Shown: in pieces, positions 63,678 through 64,000 of the stretch
Layout of the letters: every line of letters starts with the position of its first letter
How positions within the stretch are numbered: position 1 is the first letter of the stretch
Origin: Deltaproteobacteria bacterium
GTDB lineage: Bacteria; Desulfobacterota; Syntrophobacteria; Syntrophobacterales; Thermodesulforhabdaceae
Length of the DNA stretch: 64,000 bases
Assembly (NCBI GenBank): GCA_019309115.1
Contig: JAFDGW010000005.1
Coordinates: 21,801 to 85,800, forward strand
Direction of reading: 5' to 3'
Made by a program: the position numbers and the translations under genes
The notes under the pieces: model-generated
What the model was told of the DNA's origin: nothing
The model's input: the letters and a program-made list of their open reading frames with translations, nothing else
The model's database searches: none

Positions 63678-64000
63678 CAACCATTGAGCAATACATCTGC
63701 GCAATGGTGTAGGCGATCACGAGATGTTGTGCATTGGCCAATAATAGGTTGAGCCCAACAGCAATCTGGCTGAACGAACCATTCGCTCTGGAGTTTTGGT
63801 AAGAGATCACAGGGTAACGACAGTGGCATTGCAGATTTTTGTATACAGTGAGCGGGCTTTGTGATAGGTGGGAGTGGTCTGAGAAGAGAAGATTGTTGAA
63901 GCGGAAGAAAGCATCCACCGTTGATATTTCATCAAGCGCAGAAGCTTTGGGATTGCCTTTTTCGGAGGAAGACTGGGAGGCAACACCCATAGCGGTTCGG
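63678..64000. other. Terminal region without supported gene
   Basis: A minus-strand frame runs to the window edge but has no recognisable domain and extends antisense into hipB. It may be the end of a gene lying outside; I do not call it. Confidence 0.35.

Noticed and set aside
63547..63990. 147-residue minus-strand frame at the right edge
   Set aside because: Antisense to hipB over part of its length and without a recognisable domain; kept only as an unassigned region.
1..64000. CRISPR array, prophage module or known defence island
   Set aside because: No regularly spaced repeats, no cas genes and no phage structural genes seen; the only mobile traces are the remnants listed.

Overview
The window looks like a chromosome segment from a Gram-negative, anaerobic, sulfur-metabolising bacterium, most likely a sulfate-reducing Desulfobacterota (Syntrophobacter/Thermodesulforhabdus-like; the name is an inference). 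Supporting signs are a four-subunit 2-oxoacid:ferredoxin oxidoreductase, a Kdo transferase, an Asp-rich outer-membrane porin, a TauE/SafE permease, a DsrE-like protein with an ArsR regulator, a DASS anion permease, sigma-54 promoters and very many response regulators. Base composition is near 50% G+C by eye.

Region 1 (1-16.3 kb) is a dense signalling island. It holds a histidine kinase C-terminus, seven receiver-only proteins (one lacking its phosphorylation site), a PEP/pyruvate-binding protein with a phosphohistidine domain but no PEP-binding barrel, a universal stress protein, a chemoreceptor, a DASS permease, a CBS-pair protein, a degenerate histidine kinase, a full sensor kinase, a NifX-like protein and a PAS-AAA+-Fis sigma-54 activator. 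I read two good sigma-54 promoters here, one before the CBS/receiver/permease operon and one before the 15.1-16.3 kb operon. Each has copies of a 17-bp palindrome, TG-N3-CATNATG-N3-CA, at enhancer distance, so the activator at 13389-14816 plausibly controls both operons and perhaps itself. The 15.1-16.3 kb operon encodes three proteins sharing a short FAE[A/E] peptide motif, which may be an undescribed docking element. The eighth receiver of the window ends region 3.

Region 2 (16.4-19.4 kb) is a trkA-trkH potassium uptake operon, followed by a 30-codon microgene whose product begins like a rhomboid protease. Region 3 (20.1-23.4 kb) is a third sigma-54-type operon: small membrane protein, TauE/SafE permease, exported protein, two further membrane proteins and a receiver. 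Two tRNA-Ser genes follow.

Region 4 (24-40.6 kb) is mixed housekeeping: TPR protein, ArsR/DsrE-like pair, EamA permease, SAM hydrolase, porin, DUF1015, tRNA1(Val) methyltransferase-like protein, SDR, FabH, DnaJ-like protein, ComM-like ATPase, LarB, Kdo transferase and AsnRS. Region 5 (40.8-46.1 kb) is the oxidoreductase operon, an IS200/IS605-like remnant and a molybdopterin oxidoreductase. Region 6 (46.1-61.2 kb) holds dtd, a radical SAM protein, a GAF/degenerate-GGDEF protein, mutL-miaA-hisB, rpsF-rpsR-DUF2232-rplI-dnaB with a probable S6:S18 leader, a phenylacetate-CoA ligase, hflX and ribF.

Region 7 (61.3-64 kb) is a decayed integration site beside tRNA-Leu(CAG): truncated integrase, transposase fragment, and a hipA-hipB-like toxin-antitoxin pair in reversed order.
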